From the NCBI RefSeq assembly GCF_003426735.1, contig NZ_QVON01000002.1, positions 496,001-560,000 on the forward strand: a stretch of DNA of 64,000 nt, written 5' to 3'. The notes under the pieces are model-generated. The model was not told the origin of the DNA. It did no database searches and worked only from the letters and a program-made list of their open reading frames with translations. The translations under genes were made by a program, and so were the position numbers. Shown here one piece after another: positions 9,570-17,446 of this stretch (its first letter is position 1; the number at the start of each line of letters is the position of its first letter). The stretch is from Arenibacter sp. P308M17. GTDB taxonomy: Bacteria > Bacteroidota > Bacteroidia > Flavobacteriales > Flavobacteriaceae.

Positions 9570-9864
9570 ATTGACCAGGGGGCTATAAGCCATCTTTCCT
9601 TAACGAATCCGACAAAGGCACCCAACAGGGCGTCATTGGCTCCCTTTAGCCATTAAAAAAAGGACTTCTCCAATAAATCCACAGAAATAATCCCGGCGGA
9701 ATAATCGGCTTATTTATCAAAAAAATGATTAAACTTTATGTACTGCCCATTTTACAACTAAAAAACACTTGTACACAACATTTAGTTGGAAGGGAAAGGG
9801 ATAGTGAATATGTTTACCATATAATTATTGACCCAAACAATAATAATTTAAACCAAGTCTTACT
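9570..9864. other. Spacer between the HEAT-like gene and the twin small ORFs
   Basis: About 295 bp, AT-rich, with no strong terminator hairpin. A frame at 9725-9916 is open but biased towards stop-free AT runs and lacks a coding look. Confidence 0.35.
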
Positions 9865-9963
9865 ATGTTATACGATACCTACGGAGAGGAATACCTTGTA
9901 TTTCTACAGGATTTAAATGAAATTTTGAGTTTAAACGAATTGACCGAGTTGGACTATATGTAG
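9865..9963 (+). CDS. Small ORF A of a paralogous pair (32 aa)
   Basis: An ATG-started 32-residue frame that contains YLVFLQDLNEIL. The same pattern, YLxF(L/I)xDLNEIL, recurs in the next small ORF (10002-10103), and the two are otherwise different in nucleotide sequence, which suggests selection on the peptide. It is acidic and predicted amphipathic-helical, with no signal peptide. It ends in TAG directly followed by non-coding sequence. Function unknown; whether it is translated is not shown by the sequence. Confidence 0.45.
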   Translation: MLYDTYGEEYLVFLQDLNEILSLNELTELDYM

Positions 9964-10001
9964 TTGCGCCCGGAATTCAGAACCTAAAAACCCTTATTAA
10001 A

Positions 10002-10103
10002 ATGGCAAAACAAAATTCAGAAAACGCAGCTTATTTGAGCTTCATTGAAGATCTAAATGAAATTTTAAACCATTTCAATATCGCTAAATTAAGTTATTCT
10101 TAA
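10002..10103 (+). CDS. Small ORF B of a paralogous pair (33 aa)
   Basis: A 33-residue frame beginning MAKQNSENAAYLSF and containing FIEDLNEIL, matching ORF A (9865-9963) at Y, L, F, D, L, N, E, I and L. It ends 17 bp before a perfect 18-bp terminator stem at 10121, so it looks like the last gene of a short transcript. Function unknown. Confidence 0.48.
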   Translation: MAKQNSENAAYLSFIEDLNEILNHFNIAKLSYS

Positions 10104-10120
10104 ACCCAATGCTTTAGAAA

Positions 10121-10161
10121 CAAAGGGGCCGGATAGAAAATTGTTCTATCCGGCCCCTTTG
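10121..10161. terminator. Bidirectional intrinsic terminator
   Basis: Perfect 18-bp stem (CAAAGGGGCCGGATAGAA pairing with its complement) around a 5-base loop at 10139-10143, GC-rich in the middle, with TTTGTTTT on the right side and the equivalent TTTGTTT on the left when read on the other strand. It serves both rpoD (minus strand) and the small ORFs (plus strand). Confidence 0.88.
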
Positions 10162-10171
10162 TTTTGGGCTT

Positions 10172-11035
10172 CTATCCCAAATAAGTTTTGAGCAATTTGC
10201 TCCTGGAGTTGTGGCGAAGCTTTCTAATGGCTTTTTCCCTTATCTGCCTCACGCGTTCCCTTGTAAGATCAAAAGTAAGTCCTATCTCTGCCAAGGTCAT
10301 GGATTGCTGATCACCAATGCCGTAATACAATTTAACTACATCGGCCTCCCTTTGGGAGAGCGTATCCAAAGCCCTGTTGATTTCTGTATTTAAGGACTGC
10401 TGTAAAAGAAACATATCCGGTCTTGGGGACTCTCCTGACCTAACCACATCGTATAGATTGGAATTCTCTCCCTCCTTTAAAGGCGCATCCATGGATACGT
10501 GCCTGCCCGAATTTTTCAAGGATTGTTTTACCTCGTTGACGGACATTTCCAATTCATTGGCTATCTCCTCGGGTGATGGCGGCCTTTGATGGGCCTGCTC
10601 CAAATAAGAAAACGTTTTTTTAATTTTATTGATGGATCCGATCTTGTTCAGTGGTAAGCGCACCACCCTGGATTGTTCGGCCAGTGCCTGTAGAATGGCC
10701 TGACGTATCCACCAAACCGCATAGGATATAAATTTAAATCCCCTTGTTTCATCAAAACGCTTGGCCGCTTTTACCAATCCAACATTTCCTTCATTGATTA
10801 AATCCGGAAGCTTTAAACCTTGGTTTTGATATTGTTTGGCAACAGAAACCACAAATCTTAAATTTGCCGTTGTGAGTTTTTCCAAGGCAATTTGATCCCC
10901 ATCCCTAATTTTTTGGGCCAATTCTACCTCTTCATTGGCCGTGATCAACTCAATTTTACTGATATCCTGCAGATATTTGTCCAGTGATTTTGACTCCCTA
11001 TTGGTAACCTGCTTGATAATCTTTAGTTGCCTCAT
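10172..11035 (-). CDS. rpoD: Primary sigma factor RpoD/SigA (Bacteroidota type)
   Basis: 287 residues, the short form of the housekeeping sigma factor typical of Bacteroidota, which lacks the long acidic region 1.1. Region 1.2 is about residues 17-50. Region 2 contains [22 protein letters not shown] and the -10-binding segment [16 protein letters not shown]. Region 3 follows, and region 4 (about 222-277) ends in the helix-turn-helix [18 protein letters not shown]. It directs core RNA polymerase to most promoters. Monocistronic between its own upstream region and the terminator at 10121. Confidence 0.95.
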   Translation of the reverse strand: MRQLKIIKQVTNRESKSLDKYLQDISKIELITANEEVELAQKIRDGDQIALEKLTTANLRFVVSVAKQYQNQGLKLPDLINEGNVGLVKAAKRFDETRGFKFISYAVWWIRQAILQALAEQSRVVRLPLNKIGSINKIKKTFSYLEQAHQRPPSPEEIANELEMSVNEVKQSLKNSGRHVSMDAPLKEGENSNLYDVVRSGESPRPDMFLLQQSLNTEINRALDTLSQREADVVKLYYGIGDQQSMTLAEIGLTFDLTRERVRQIREKAIRKLRHNSRSKLLKTYLG

Positions 11036-11070
11036 ATATATTTTATTTGGATTTTTAACGTGAATCTCTC

Positions 11071-11099
11071 ATTATACCTTTTTTTTACGTCTTTTCCAA
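11071..11099 (-). promoter_or_regulatory. E. coli-like -35/-10 pair upstream of rpoD
   Basis: On the minus strand TTGGAA (11094-11099) is followed after exactly 17 bp by TATAAT (11071-11076), 36 bp ahead of the rpoD ATG. This matches the proteobacterial sigma-70 layout rather than the Bacteroidota TTTG/TAnnTTTG layout. In an AT-rich genome a chance match is possible. Confidence 0.35.
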
Positions 11100-11253
11100 G
11101 GGAACCTGCATTACTTATACATAATTTATGAGAAGTTTATGATATTCCCTGTACCATCCAATTATTAAAATACTATTTTACTCCCTTGTGCTGTTTTTTG
11201 ATTTTTAAATAGGAAATTGCAGTTCTTAAGTTCAAATCTATTTAATTGAAAGT

Positions 11254-11763
11254 ATGGGCAAACGGGCATTGGTCAACTATTTATCGGAATTAAAAAAAAA
11301 GGAACTGGAAGAGCAATTGCTGGATCTGTACCTCAGATTCCCGGTGGTAAAGGAATATTACGATTTTGTTTTCAACCCTAAGGAGGACAAACTGGTGCAG
11401 GATGCCAAAATAAAGATCTCCAACGAATACTTTCCCTTAAAAAGAAAAAGGCCAAAGGCCAGGAGGTCCGTTGCCCAAAAATACATAAAACACTTCCTTA
11501 AATTGGGGGTAGACCCGAATATAACGGCAGATCTTATGTTGTACAACCTGGAGGTGGCACAATCCTTTTCGCTGGAGAAAAATGTCCCTGAGGCCTTCTA
11601 CAAAAGCATGGAAAATTCTTTTAACGAACTGGTCCGGTTTATTTCAGTAAATGCCCTTTTAATCGATTTTAAGAACAGAATTGTAGCCTGCTACCTATTT
11701 GCCCAAGATCACCATTGGCCCAACATGGAGGACTTCTCAAAGTCGCTGGATATCATAGACTGA
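11254..11763 (+). CDS. DUF6155 family protein
   Basis: 169 residues, soluble, mainly helical and basic. It opens KRALVNYLSELKKKELEEQLLDLYLRF and has KRKRPKARRSVAQKYIKHFLKLGVDP, which I associate with the DUF6155 family common in Bacteroidota. No enzyme motif is visible. It starts at ATG 11254, about 218 bp from the divergent rpoD gene. Function unknown. Confidence 0.68.
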   Translation: MGKRALVNYLSELKKKELEEQLLDLYLRFPVVKEYYDFVFNPKEDKLVQDAKIKISNEYFPLKRKRPKARRSVAQKYIKHFLKLGVDPNITADLMLYNLEVAQSFSLEKNVPEAFYKSMENSFNELVRFISVNALLIDFKNRIVACYLFAQDHHWPNMEDFSKSLDIID

Positions 11764-11953
11764 CCACAATCCGCTCCGTTCCCACCCTTGTAAAAGTATT
11801 TGTTTTCGCTTGCCCTAGGGAGTTCCCCCTCAAATTTGGCCAATGGACAATTCCAATTTCATGTTTTTATCCTGTAAATTTGAAACCGGCACAAAAAACC
11901 CTTAATTTTGTAAGGTTTGATTTTTCTTAATTTTAAAAAATTTCATTTCCCGT

Positions 11954-13465
11954 TTGGAGCTATCTAAAGAAAGTACAGAAAAAACGCTTTACGATTATCA
12001 AGAGGAAGACCTGAATACTATATTCAAGTGTTTGGAGGAATCCCCGGACGATATGAACCTTTTGTACCAACTGCCCACCGGTGGTGGTAAAACCGTTGTA
12101 TTTTCGGAAATTGCCAAAAGATATATCCATAAAACCAATAAAAAGGTAGTAGTCCTGACCCATAGAATTGAATTGAGCAACCAAACCTCCAAAATGTTAA
12201 AGGGTTTTGGGGTCAAGAATAAAATAATCAATAGCGAGGTAAAGGAGTTACAGGACCAAGACCAATATATGTGCTTCGTGGCCATGGTGGAAACCCTTAA
12301 TAACAGACTTCAGGATGAGAAGGTAAAGATCAATGATATTGGACTAGTAATTATAGATGAGGCACATTACAATTCCTTTAGAAAATTATTCAAATATTTT
12401 AAAAAATCCATCATTCTTGGGGTTACCGCAACACCCTTAAGCTCCAATATTAAACTCCCGATGAAGGACCACTATCAGAAGTTGATCGTGGGGGAATCCA
12501 TTTCATCGCTCATTGAAAAGAATTTTTTGGCCAAGGCCAATATGTACAATTACGATGTTAGCCTTAAAAGCTTAAAATTGGGTATAAGTGGCGACTATAC
12601 GGTAAAATCTTCGGACGAGCTTTACGGCAACCAGAACATGCTTACCAAGCTGGTAAATGCCTATGAAGAGATTGCAAAAGGCACCAAAACCCTAATTTTC
12701 AACAATGGTATCAATACCTCTTTATATGTTTTGGACACCTTTAAAAAAGCTGGCTACAACATTCGGCATTTGGATAATAAGAACAGTGCTTCGGAACGCA
12801 AGGAAATTTTAAAATGGTTTTCAAAAACCCCGGATGCCGTACTTACCTCTGTAAGTATATTGACCACCGGATTTGACGAACCCACTGTAGAGACCATCAT
12901 ATTAAATAGGGCGACCAAATCCTTGACGCTTTATTTTCAGATGATAGGACGGGGATCCAGGATACTGCCGAATAAAAATGAATTTACGGTGGTGGACCTG
13001 GGGAACAATGTGGCCAGATTTGGTCTATGGAACGCTCCCATAGATTGGCAGGAAATTTTTCATTTCCCGGATTTTTATTTGGAAAGCATAAAAAACGATG
13101 AAGAAATAGAACGGGATTTTGTGTATGAGATGCCGGCCGACCTCAAAGCGTTGTTCAGCAAGTCCAAAAATATCGAATTCGACATCAAAGCGGAATATAA
13201 AAGGGTTTTTGCCCAGGGACTTAAGTCCAAAACCGTACTGGAGAACAGTATTGAACAGCACGCCACCATCTGTGTAGAAAATAGTGAGGATGTATTTGAC
13301 GCCCGTATCCTGGCCAAAAAATTAAAGGAAGAGATCGCTTATCGCGTTCGCCAATATTCCTATTGTATCATGAACAATACCAAAAACTACAAGGAATGGC
13401 TGGAAGAGGATTATGAGCGAAAACTACGCTCCAAAATATCCCAGAAATTCGCCAAGCGATTATAG
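11954..13465 (+). CDS. DEAD/DEAH-box superfamily II helicase
   Basis: 503 residues. Two RecA lobes: Q-like YDYQEEDL at 13-20, Walker A PTGGGKT at 41-47, DEAH at 135-138, TATP at 158-161, and motif VI QMIGRGSR near 330. The layout resembles the type III restriction/ComF-like SF2 group (RecB-related RAD25 type) rather than RNA helicases. After about residue 370 comes a helical, charged C-terminal region of about 130 residues without a recognisable domain, so no nuclease or methylase is attached. The full frame opens with TTG at 11954; no ATG precedes the Q-like region. A glycosyltransferase gene begins 5 bp after its stop. Confidence 0.85.
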   Translation: MELSKESTEKTLYDYQEEDLNTIFKCLEESPDDMNLLYQLPTGGGKTVVFSEIAKRYIHKTNKKVVVLTHRIELSNQTSKMLKGFGVKNKIINSEVKELQDQDQYMCFVAMVETLNNRLQDEKVKINDIGLVIIDEAHYNSFRKLFKYFKKSIILGVTATPLSSNIKLPMKDHYQKLIVGESISSLIEKNFLAKANMYNYDVSLKSLKLGISGDYTVKSSDELYGNQNMLTKLVNAYEEIAKGTKTLIFNNGINTSLYVLDTFKKAGYNIRHLDNKNSASERKEILKWFSKTPDAVLTSVSILTTGFDEPTVETIILNRATKSLTLYFQMIGRGSRILPNKNEFTVVDLGNNVARFGLWNAPIDWQEIFHFPDFYLESIKNDEEIERDFVYEMPADLKALFSKSKNIEFDIKAEYKRVFAQGLKSKTVLENSIEQHATICVENSEDVFDARILAKKLKEEIAYRVRQYSYCIMNNTKNYKEWLEEDYERKLRSKISQKFAKRL

Positions 13466-13470
13466 AACAT

Positions 13471-14724
13471 ATGATCCCGGAAAAGGATAAAAAAATATTG
13501 ATTATTGGCTATGTATGGCCGGAGCCGGCTACTACGGCCGCAGGGGAAAGAATGCTGCAATTGATACATTTCTTTTTAAATGAAAATTATTGGATAACCT
13601 TTGCCTGTACTGCAGCAGAAAGCCAATTCTCCGCCGACCTGGATAGCCTTGGGGTACGCAAAGAGACCATTTTGCTCAATCATTCCAGTTTTGATGGGCT
13701 TATAAGGGATCTAGATCCGGATATCGTTCTTTTTGATCGTTTTATGACAGAAGAGCAATTTGGATGGCGCGTTGTTGAATGTGCCCCGAATGCAATACGT
13801 ATTTTGGATACCGAAGACCTACACTCCCTTAGATGGGCCAGACAATTGGCGTATAAAAAAAGGATTTCCTTTACCGAAAAATTTTGGTTGGACCAAGAAC
13901 GGACAAAAAGGGAAGTGGCCAGCATTTATAGATGCGATCTTAGTTTGATCATTTCCCTATATGAAATGGAACTTCTAGTCAAAACAGTAAAAATAGATAA
14001 AGGCCTATTACTTTATTTACCGATGATGTACGAAGCCATAGACGATGAAAAACAGGACAACTGGCTCCAATTTGATCAAAAAAAGAATTTTATATGTATC
14101 GGCAATGGGAAACACGCACCCAATATAAATGCATTACAAACCCTTAAAATGGATATCTGGCCCTTGATCCGCAAAGAATTGCCCCATGTAAATTTGTTTA
14201 TTTACGGCCCTTATATGCCGGAAAGCATCAAGCAATTGAACTGTCCAACACAAGGGTTCTGTATTATGGGCCATACCCAAGATGCGGCAGAGGTCATTTC
14301 CCAGGCCAGGCTCAATCTTGCTCCCCTAAATTTTGGGGCGGGAATAAAAGGCAAATTGCTGAACGGAATGCTGAACGGCACCCCCAGTATTACGACGGAA
14401 ATTGGTGCGGAAGGCATCTGTGAAAACCTGCCATGGAACGGAATTATTGCCAATGGTACAGAGGCTTTTGCCAAGGCGGCCGTTTTCCTTTACCAAACTG
14501 AGGATAAATGGTACCTTGCCAGGCAGAATGGAACTGCCATTATAAACAGCTTTTACAACAAAGTTGTTTTACAAAAGCAACTTAGGGATCGGATTGAACT
14601 ACTTGCAAAGAATTTAAAAGAGCATAGATCCGGTAATTTTATGGGTGCCATGCTCTTGCACCATACCATGGCAAGCACCAAATTTATGTCCAAATGGATC
14701 TCGGAAAAAAACAACAAATCCTAA
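13471..14724 (+). CDS. Glycosyltransferase, GT4-like
   Basis: 417 residues. GT-B fold: N-terminal Rossmann half with ILIIGYVWPEPATTAAGERM, and a C-terminal half with NGKHAPNINAL and the donor-site loop NFGAGIKGKLLNGMLNGTP, as in group 1/GT4 enzymes that sense C-terminal sugars on surface glycans. No membrane helix. Acceptor and donor cannot be told from sequence. Its start codon is 5 bp behind the helicase stop, so they are almost certainly co-transcribed, an odd pairing with no polysaccharide genes around. Confidence 0.83.
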   Translation: MIPEKDKKILIIGYVWPEPATTAAGERMLQLIHFFLNENYWITFACTAAESQFSADLDSLGVRKETILLNHSSFDGLIRDLDPDIVLFDRFMTEEQFGWRVVECAPNAIRILDTEDLHSLRWARQLAYKKRISFTEKFWLDQERTKREVASIYRCDLSLIISLYEMELLVKTVKIDKGLLLYLPMMYEAIDDEKQDNWLQFDQKKNFICIGNGKHAPNINALQTLKMDIWPLIRKELPHVNLFIYGPYMPESIKQLNCPTQGFCIMGHTQDAAEVISQARLNLAPLNFGAGIKGKLLNGMLNGTPSITTEIGAEGICENLPWNGIIANGTEAFAKAAVFLYQTEDKWYLARQNGTAIINSFYNKVVLQKQLRDRIELLAKNLKEHRSGNFMGAMLLHHTMASTKFMSKWISEKNNKS

Positions 14725-14740
14725 TCGGAAAAAAGAGTAT

Positions 14741-14748
14741 TATCTTTG
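14741..14748 (+). promoter_or_regulatory. Putative -7 box for menB
   Basis: TATCTTTG matches TAnnTTTG exactly and lies 23 bp ahead of the menB ATG. No clear TTG element at -33. Confidence 0.4.
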
Positions 14749-14771
14749 ATAACCGTTAAACCATTTTTGAA

Positions 14772-15617
14772 ATGCAAAAAAAAATTGATTGGAAAGTAGT
14801 TAAGGAATTTGAGGATATCACCTATAAAAAATGTGGAGGTGTTGCCAGAATTGCCTTTAACAGGCCCAATGTTAGAAATGCCTTTAGGCCCAAGACCACC
14901 AGTGAACTATATGAGGCTTTCTATGATGCCCAAGAGGATACAAGTATAGGTGTTGTGCTACTTTCTGCCGAGGGCCCGTCTACCAAGGACGGAGTGTATT
15001 CCTTTTGTAGCGGGGGGGACCAAAAGGCTAGGGGACATAAGGGCTATGTTGGGGAAGACGGCATGCACCGCTTAAATATTCTGGAAGTACAACGTCTTAT
15101 TAGGTTCATGCCCAAAGTGGTCATTGCCGTAGTACCGGGTTGGGCCGTTGGAGGCGGCCACAGCTTGCACGTGGTCTGCGATCTCACCCTTGCCAGTAAG
15201 GAGCATGCCATCTTTAAACAGACCGATGCGGATGTAACCAGTTTTGATGGTGGCTACGGATCGGCCTACCTGGCAAAGATGGTGGGACAAAAAAGGGCCA
15301 GGGAAATATTTTTCCTGGGCAGGAACTATTCGGCCCAGGATGCCTTTGAAATGGGAATGGTAAATGCGGTTGTTCCCCATGGGGAATTGGAAGATACGGC
15401 TTACAATTGGGCCCAGGAAATCCTTGAAAAATCGCCCACTTCCATTAAGATGCTAAAATTTGCAATGAACCTCACCGATGACGGAATGGTAGGGCAGCAG
15501 GTATTTGCAGGGGAAGCTACAAGATTGGCCTATATGACGGAGGAGGCAAAAGAAGGAAGGAATGCCTTTTTGGAAAAACGCAAACCTAATTTTGGTAAGA
15601 ACAATTGGATTCCTTGA
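14772..15617 (+). CDS. menB: 1,4-dihydroxy-2-naphthoyl-CoA synthase
   Basis: 281 residues. Crotonase-fold enzyme of menaquinone synthesis that closes the naphthoquinone ring of o-succinylbenzoyl-CoA. Family hallmarks: FCSGGDQKARG, the oxyanion-hole region GWAVGGGHSLHVVCDLTLAS, and TDADVTSFDGGYGSAYLA, which contains the conserved Asp/Ser/Tyr set of MenB. Full length. Menaquinone is the respiratory quinone of Flavobacteriaceae. A terminator-like repeat follows at 15656. Confidence 0.95.
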   Translation: MQKKIDWKVVKEFEDITYKKCGGVARIAFNRPNVRNAFRPKTTSELYEAFYDAQEDTSIGVVLLSAEGPSTKDGVYSFCSGGDQKARGHKGYVGEDGMHRLNILEVQRLIRFMPKVVIAVVPGWAVGGGHSLHVVCDLTLASKEHAIFKQTDADVTSFDGGYGSAYLAKMVGQKRAREIFFLGRNYSAQDAFEMGMVNAVVPHGELEDTAYNWAQEILEKSPTSIKMLKFAMNLTDDGMVGQQVFAGEATRLAYMTEEAKEGRNAFLEKRKPNFGKNNWIP

Positions 15618-15650
15618 CTATTCAGGCCTTATAGTTTCCAAAACCCTGGA

Positions 15651-15716
15651 AACTAAAAAGAGCCTTGTCTTTTAGATCAAGGCCCTTTTACGAGAACACT
15701 ATATGAAAATGAAAAA
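15651..15716 (+). repeat. Terminator-leader repeat, copy 1
   Basis: 66 bp nearly identical to 16582-16648. It contains the hairpin 15656-15689 and then CGAGAACACTATATGAAAATG, the start of a tiny ORF. Some similarity continues beyond the repeat (GTTGTGAAGTGG against GTTGTGAAATGG). Two copies, each placed behind one gene of the menB pair. Confidence 0.7.
15656..15689. terminator. Terminator-like hairpin behind menB
   Basis: AAAAGAGCCTTG pairs with CAAGGCCCTTTT across an 10-base loop; the single A/C mismatch becomes a G-U pair in a minus-strand transcript, so the stem is slightly better on that strand. Ends in TTTT. Confidence 0.6.
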
Positions 15717-15783
15717 TCTTGTATTTCTTTATAACACAGCTAATGTAGTAGAGAAATCCTGGATGCCGAAACTATTGTTGTGA
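15703..15783 (+). CDS. Candidate leader peptide (26 aa) in repeat copy 1
   Basis: ATG-started frame beginning MKMKNLVFLYNTANVVE and ending LLL. The second repeat copy encodes MKMKKLFIYFYTTKV. The shared MKMK start and the L/T/V pattern suggest either a leader peptide family or simple drift from one ancestral repeat. Very speculative as a gene. Confidence 0.2.
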   Translation: MKMKNLVFLYNTANVVEKSWMPKLLL

Positions 15784-15891
15784 AGTGGTTATAAGTTGTG
15801 GTTGAACAAGGGAAACTTGTTAGCTATACCATAAATAAGTTGGAAGTAGCAGTAAGAAGTTGGCAAAAAACGGAGTAGTTAAAATTGAAAT

Positions 15892-16509
15892 ATGTCATTC
15901 AAAAAAATACAGGAGCAACTAAAAAAGGCATTGGAACAACAGGGAATTAAAGAACTGTTTCCATTTCAAAAAGCAGTGGTCCCTAAATTAAAGGGAGGGG
16001 CCAGTATTTTTGGCATAGCGCCCCACGGAGCAGGTAAAACCACTTCCATCGTAATCGGTACGCTGCAAAAATTGAATTGTGAGGCCTTTGAAGAGGCTCC
16101 CAGGGCCTTGATCTTCGTTAAGGACAAGGAAGCTGCATTGGCCATGCAAAGGGAGTTTGAACGCTTCACAAGAAGAATGGACCTTCGTATTTACAGCGTG
16201 TATGAGGAACACAATATAGAGGCACAGCGAAATGAAATTTTTGAGGGAGTGGATATTGTTATTGCCACCCCCAAAAGATTGAGCAAGATCTTTTACCTCA
16301 ACGGCATCAATCTGGGAAAACTAAAGTTGTTTATTGTAGACGATGCGGAGTTTCTATCCAAACCAGGCCCTTTTTCAGATGTTATCCGAATCCCTGAAAG
16401 TTTGGACAGGTGCCAGTATGCCATTTTTTCCACCAAGTTCGATGGCCGCATGGAGCGGATGCAGGAATTGTTTATGGCCAATGCACAGGTGATTGAGGTA
16501 GGGGAGTGA
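15892..16509 (+). CDS. Single-lobe DEAD-box helicase-like protein
   Basis: 205 residues covering only the first RecA lobe of a DEAD-box helicase: Q-like FPFQKAVV, Walker A PHGAGKTT, motif Ib-like TPKRLSK and a Walker B that reads VDDAEFL in place of DEAD. There is no second RecA lobe and no trace of one downstream, where the frame ends in GE and the next sequence is a repeat. ATP binding looks possible but unwinding does not. It could act as an RNA-binding ATPase or regulator. Its closeness to menB is positional only. Confidence 0.72.
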   Translation: MSFKKIQEQLKKALEQQGIKELFPFQKAVVPKLKGGASIFGIAPHGAGKTTSIVIGTLQKLNCEAFEEAPRALIFVKDKEAALAMQREFERFTRRMDLRIYSVYEEHNIEAQRNEIFEGVDIVIATPKRLSKIFYLNGINLGKLKLFIVDDAEFLSKPGPFSDVIRIPESLDRCQYAIFSTKFDGRMERMQELFMANAQVIEVGE

Positions 16510-16581
16510 TTCAATGTACCAATTATATAATGAAACAATTATTCATGCTGTGCCAACACAAAAACAACCAAAAAAGTACAA

Positions 16582-16648
16582 AACTAAAAAGAGCCTTATC
16601 TTTTTGGGACAAGACTCTTTTACGAGAACACTATATGAAAATGAAAAA
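16582..16648 (+). repeat. Terminator-leader repeat, copy 2
   Basis: 67 bp matching 15651-15716 across the hairpin and the ACGAGAACACTATATG block. The differences fall mainly in the loop and at bases that keep pairing in a minus-strand RNA. Confidence 0.7.
16587..16621. terminator. Terminator-like hairpin behind the helicase-like gene
   Basis: AAAAGAGCCTTATC against GACAAGACTCTTTT with two C/A-type mismatches that become G-U wobbles on the minus strand; ends in TTTT. Confidence 0.55.
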
Positions 16649-16682
16649 ATTATTTATTTATTTTTACACTACTAAAGTATAA
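16635..16682 (+). CDS. Candidate leader peptide (15 aa) in repeat copy 2
   Basis: MKMKKLFIYFYTTKV followed by TAA. Starts at the same place in the repeat as the 26-residue frame in copy 1. Speculative. Confidence 0.15.
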   Translation: MKMKKLFIYFYTTKV

Positions 16683-16950
16683 TGGTTGTGCGATTGAAAG
16701 AAATTAATGTTGCGAAATTGGCCAATTCTGTTGTGAAATGGACAATTAATGGTATTTTGAATATTTTCATGTCCCAAATTCAGAATTTTCTCCCTTATGA
16801 GCCAATAAATCGAAACAAAGCACTAATTTTAAATCGATATCATTCCCGAATAACGCTTTAAAAATTTACGCCCTTCTTGTATTGGGTAAAGAGAAATCCT
16901 TTTCAGGTATATAATCAAAATTGCAACATTTTAATGGATCAACGGAATAA

Positions 16951-17418
16951 ATGGGTGGGACACTTTTAAAAAATAGTCTAAGGAAGAAGGTCGGCCAAGC
17001 TTCAAAATATTTGATTTTGCCAGCCATCATATTATCCTTTGCCAGCTGTAAGGAAAAAGATGTTGATGATGGTTATATCTGGAAAGAACTCAAGGTAACG
17101 GCCACGGCCTACAATTCGTTTCCTTCACAAACCTCTTCTATCCACCCTGGTATTACGGCCTGGGGCGATTCGCTATATCCGGGGATGAAGATTATTGCCG
17201 TTTCCAAAGATTTGATTCCCTTGGGACTGGATTACAATACCGCTGTAAAAATAAAGGGGGATACCAGTATTTATCTCGTGAAGGACAAGATGCACTCCAA
17301 ATGGAAAAATAGAATCGACATCTATATGGGGGAGGACAAGGAGAAAGCTATGCAATGGGGCCGAAAAAAAATTACCCTCCTCTATAGGGTAAAAAAGGAT
17401 TCCTTAGAAATAAAATGA
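16951..17418 (+). CDS. 3D-domain lipoprotein (double-psi beta-barrel)
   Basis: 155 residues. Lipobox FASC puts lipidated Cys at residue 33 after a basic/hydrophobic leader (LILPAIILSFASC). The rest matches the 3D domain of MltA/RlpA-type cell-wall proteins: VTATAYNSFPSQ, GDSLYPGMKIIAVSKDLIPLG and DKMHSKWKNRIDIYMG. MltA-type 3D domains carry out lytic transglycosylase chemistry through Asp residues, but here only a single domain is present, so activity is uncertain. Same strand as, and 28 bp from, the amidase gene. Confidence 0.78.
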   Translation: MGGTLLKNSLRKKVGQASKYLILPAIILSFASCKEKDVDDGYIWKELKVTATAYNSFPSQTSSIHPGITAWGDSLYPGMKIIAVSKDLIPLGLDYNTAVKIKGDTSIYLVKDKMHSKWKNRIDIYMGEDKEKAMQWGRKKITLLYRVKKDSLEIK

Positions 17419-17446
17419 TATTGTACCTTTATTACTTAAGTTTACA

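Noticed and set aside
9725-9916. 63-residue plus-strand ORF
   Set aside because: Overlaps small ORF A in another frame; low-complexity.
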